Source: Firmicutes bacterium UBA4845 (GTDB lineage: Bacteria > Bacillota > Clostridia > Tissierellales > Sedimentibacteraceae). Taken from it: a stretch of DNA of 64,000 nucleotides. The notes under the pieces were generated by a model. The model did not search any database. It was not told the origin of the DNA and worked only from the letters and a program-made list of their open reading frames with translations. The stretch lies in contig DHER01000147.1 of NCBI GenBank assembly GCA_002399975.1, forward strand, positions 14,260 to 78,259, written 5' to 3'. The position numbers were made by a program, and so were the translations under genes. Positions 62,541 to 64,000 of this stretch are shown here, piece after piece (position 1 is the stretch's first letter; each line of letters begins with the position of its first letter).

Positions 62541-62569
62541 TTGACAACACTTGCATAAAAGATTATAAT
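62541..62569 (+). promoter_or_regulatory. Sigma-A promoter of proC
   Basis: TTGACA (62541), 17-base spacer, TATAAT (62564). It gives a leader of about 165 bases to proC in which no known riboswitch was recognised. Confidence 0.8.
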
Positions 62570-62740
62570 AATAGGGAGAAATAAAGTGATTGTTCTGTAA
62601 ATTAGAAAGTCAAGATAACATTTGAAATTACAAGAGAACTTTAGACTTATAATTTCAGAAAATATAGGATGAAATTTTGATTTATTTTTAAATTTCCAAT
62701 TATTCAATCTAAAAATTATATTCGTAGATGGAGGAGAGAA

Positions 62741-63541
62741 ATGAACAAAAAAATTGTTTTCTGCGGTGGCGGAAACATGGCAGAAGGAATTATGAGAGGA
62801 TTACTTGATAATAAAGTAATTGCTCCAGAAAATGTTACCGTTAGTGAGTTAAGGTCAGATCGTTGTGAGTACCTGTCCAAAACTTATGGTGTAGCAGCAG
62901 TTACGGATGCTAATGATGCAATTAAAAAAGCTGATATTGTAATTATTGCCTTACTTCCACAACATGTTCCCGGTGTTACAAAAACACTTAAGGAATTAAT
63001 TAATGAAAATACAATTGTAATGTCTATTGCTGCAGGTATTACAATTGATGACTTAAAAAATCAGTTGAACAGTAATGCAAAAATAGCACGTGTGATACCT
63101 AATACACTGATTCAATCAGGCAACGGTTACAGTGCTGTATGTTTAAGTGAGCACTGTGATGATCAGGACAAATTGTCTATTGAAGAAATCTTGAATGCAC
63201 TAGGACAAATTATGTATCTTAAGGAGGATATGTTTGATTTATTCCAAATTCTAGGTAATGTAGGTCCTCTTTGGTTGTACAAAACAGTGGAAGCGCTGAC
63301 TGATGCAGGTGTGTATGTAGGATTTAACCGTGTGGATTCACGTAAGATAGCAATTAAAAATATGCTAGGAGTAGCAGGAGTTCTTGATATAACTGATGAA
63401 CATCCGGCTGTAAAAGTTGACCAAATGGCATCACCTGGAGGAGTGACTATTGAAGCATTAAAAGTACTTCAAGAGGAAGGTTTCTCTACTGCCATAATGA
63501 ACTCAGTTATTGCAGGTGTAAAAAAGCTTAAGAGCGAATAA
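62741..63541 (+). CDS. proC: Pyrroline-5-carboxylate reductase family protein
   Basis: A 266-residue protein of normal length. The NAD(P)-binding loop is FCGGGNMAEGIMRGLL at residues 6-21; the family signature in the C-terminal half is MASPGGVTIEALKVL. It reduces 1-pyrroline-5-carboxylate to proline. The ribosome site is GGAGGAG. It sits in the hydroxyproline region and shares a promoter-operator arrangement with the mutase operon, so it may act in catabolism (filling the proline pool or taking up reducing power) rather than in simple biosynthesis. Confidence 0.93.
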   Translation: MNKKIVFCGGGNMAEGIMRGLLDNKVIAPENVTVSELRSDRCEYLSKTYGVAAVTDANDAIKKADIVIIALLPQHVPGVTKTLKELINENTIVMSIAAGITIDDLKNQLNSNAKIARVIPNTLIQSGNGYSAVCLSEHCDDQDKLSIEEILNALGQIMYLKEDMFDLFQILGNVGPLWLYKTVEALTDAGVYVGFNRVDSRKIAIKNMLGVAGVLDITDEHPAVKVDQMASPGGVTIEALKVLQEEGFSTAIMNSVIAGVKKLKSE

Positions 63542-63560
63542 TGTTTTTTAGCTTTACATC

Positions 63561-63592
63561 AACCGGCATCCTCTCATGAGAGAATGCCGGTT
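63561..63592 (+). terminator. Terminator-like hairpin after proC
   Basis: A strong stem AACCGGCAT/ATGCCGGTT with inner CTCT/AGAG and a CATG loop; only a short T run follows. Confidence 0.65.
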
Positions 63593-63640
63593 TCTAAAAA
63601 TAAACACATTCTAGATTGAAGAAGCTTATTTCTTGTTTTT

Positions 63641-63990
63641 CTATATTCTTTTATTGTTTCCGCGATTACCGGTCCAAATTTTTATATCTTTAATAATAAT
63701 TCCGATAAAGAACAAGTTAGCAACATAACCTCTTGTGGAAGTTTTGTTATTGCTTCGAGCCGTTTCAACTATAAATGCACCGATATACATAATAAAACAC
63801 CATGATATGCTAAGCCTGATGTAATCGGGCTATGACCTGCACTTACCACTTCTACAGCTCCACTTTCCACCATGCTTATCCCCTCAGGAATATTTTGAAA
63901 ATTTGTAGCCAATGTATATATTGACACAATAACTATAAGTAAAACATTAATGACACCTGTACTTGCCAAAACATTTGATTGGTCCTATGT
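63641..63990 (-). pseudogene. Fragment of an integral membrane protein with a frameshift
   Basis: On the minus strand one frame reads STGVINVLLIVIVSIYTLAT, then NFQNIPEGISMVESGAVEVV and SGLAYHG, and stops; the next frame continues without a gap as MYIGAFIVETARSNNKTSTR, then GYVANLFFIG. The 5' side meets a stop within the window. It looks like the end of a broken transporter or other polytopic protein; the family is not recognised. Confidence 0.4.
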
Positions 63991-64000
63991 CAAGATTTAG

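Overview
The window is chromosomal DNA from a low-GC, endospore-forming anaerobe of the Clostridia/Tissierellia type; a Sedimentibacter-like amino-acid fermenter would fit, but I cannot fix the genus. The evidence is AT-rich codon use, strong Shine-Dalgarno sites, a T-box, an L20-type leader, sporulation genes (spoVD, spoIIE, yabP, yabQ), a mesodiaminopimelate-type MurE, and anaerobic radical and B12 enzymology. No rRNA, tRNA, CRISPR array or insertion sequence was seen.

Positions 1-25,960 are mostly minus-strand core genes: a partial prenyl synthase, a cold-shock gene with a structured leader, an ABC-F ATPase whose second ATP site is degenerate, and a long division and wall cluster running mraZ-rsmH-ftsL-spoVD-murE-mraY-murD-ftsW-murG-murA-ftsQ-DUF881-DUF881-sbp-ftsZ. 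murF and ftsA are absent from it. Upstream lie lgt, a T-box controlled pheS-pheT, a TrmH-family methylase and infC-rpmI-rplT, where infC starts at ATT.

Positions 26,000-45,800 hold a short FtsH paralogue, ftsE-ftsX with an M23 hydrolase, a methylmalonyl-CoA mutase module (mutase, B12 subunit, MeaB, epimerase), ftsH-hpt-tilS, a shortened spoIIE, divIC-yabQ-yabP, a ComK-like gene divergent from a small sigma factor, a DMT transporter and a 96-residue protein with 19 cysteines.

Positions 45,800-63,600 are the most interesting accessory block. A glycyl radical enzyme and its activase precede ortA-ortB (2-amino-4-oxopentanoate thiolase). This fits the HplG-type ring opening of trans-4-hydroxy-D-proline to 2-amino-4-oxopentanoate, then thiolysis to acetyl-CoA and alanine. 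A divergent proline-racemase-family epimerase with both catalytic cysteines could supply the D-isomer, and an NSS transporter with a MetS subunit could import the amino acid. The transporter shares an operon with an adenosylcobalamin-type mutase of unknown substrate. Three sigma-54 promoters (51565-51582, 55853-55870, 56195-56212) have near-identical upstream elements, and a sigma-54 activator gene lies at 57542. A FadR-type GntR gene follows. A candidate GntR operator next to a sigma-A promoter occurs both at the mutase operon and upstream of proC, joining proC to the system.

Between the GntR gene and proC lie two broken genes, a stalk-domain lipid or surface protein and a glycoside hydrolase family 3 lipoprotein. 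A broken membrane-protein fragment ends the window.
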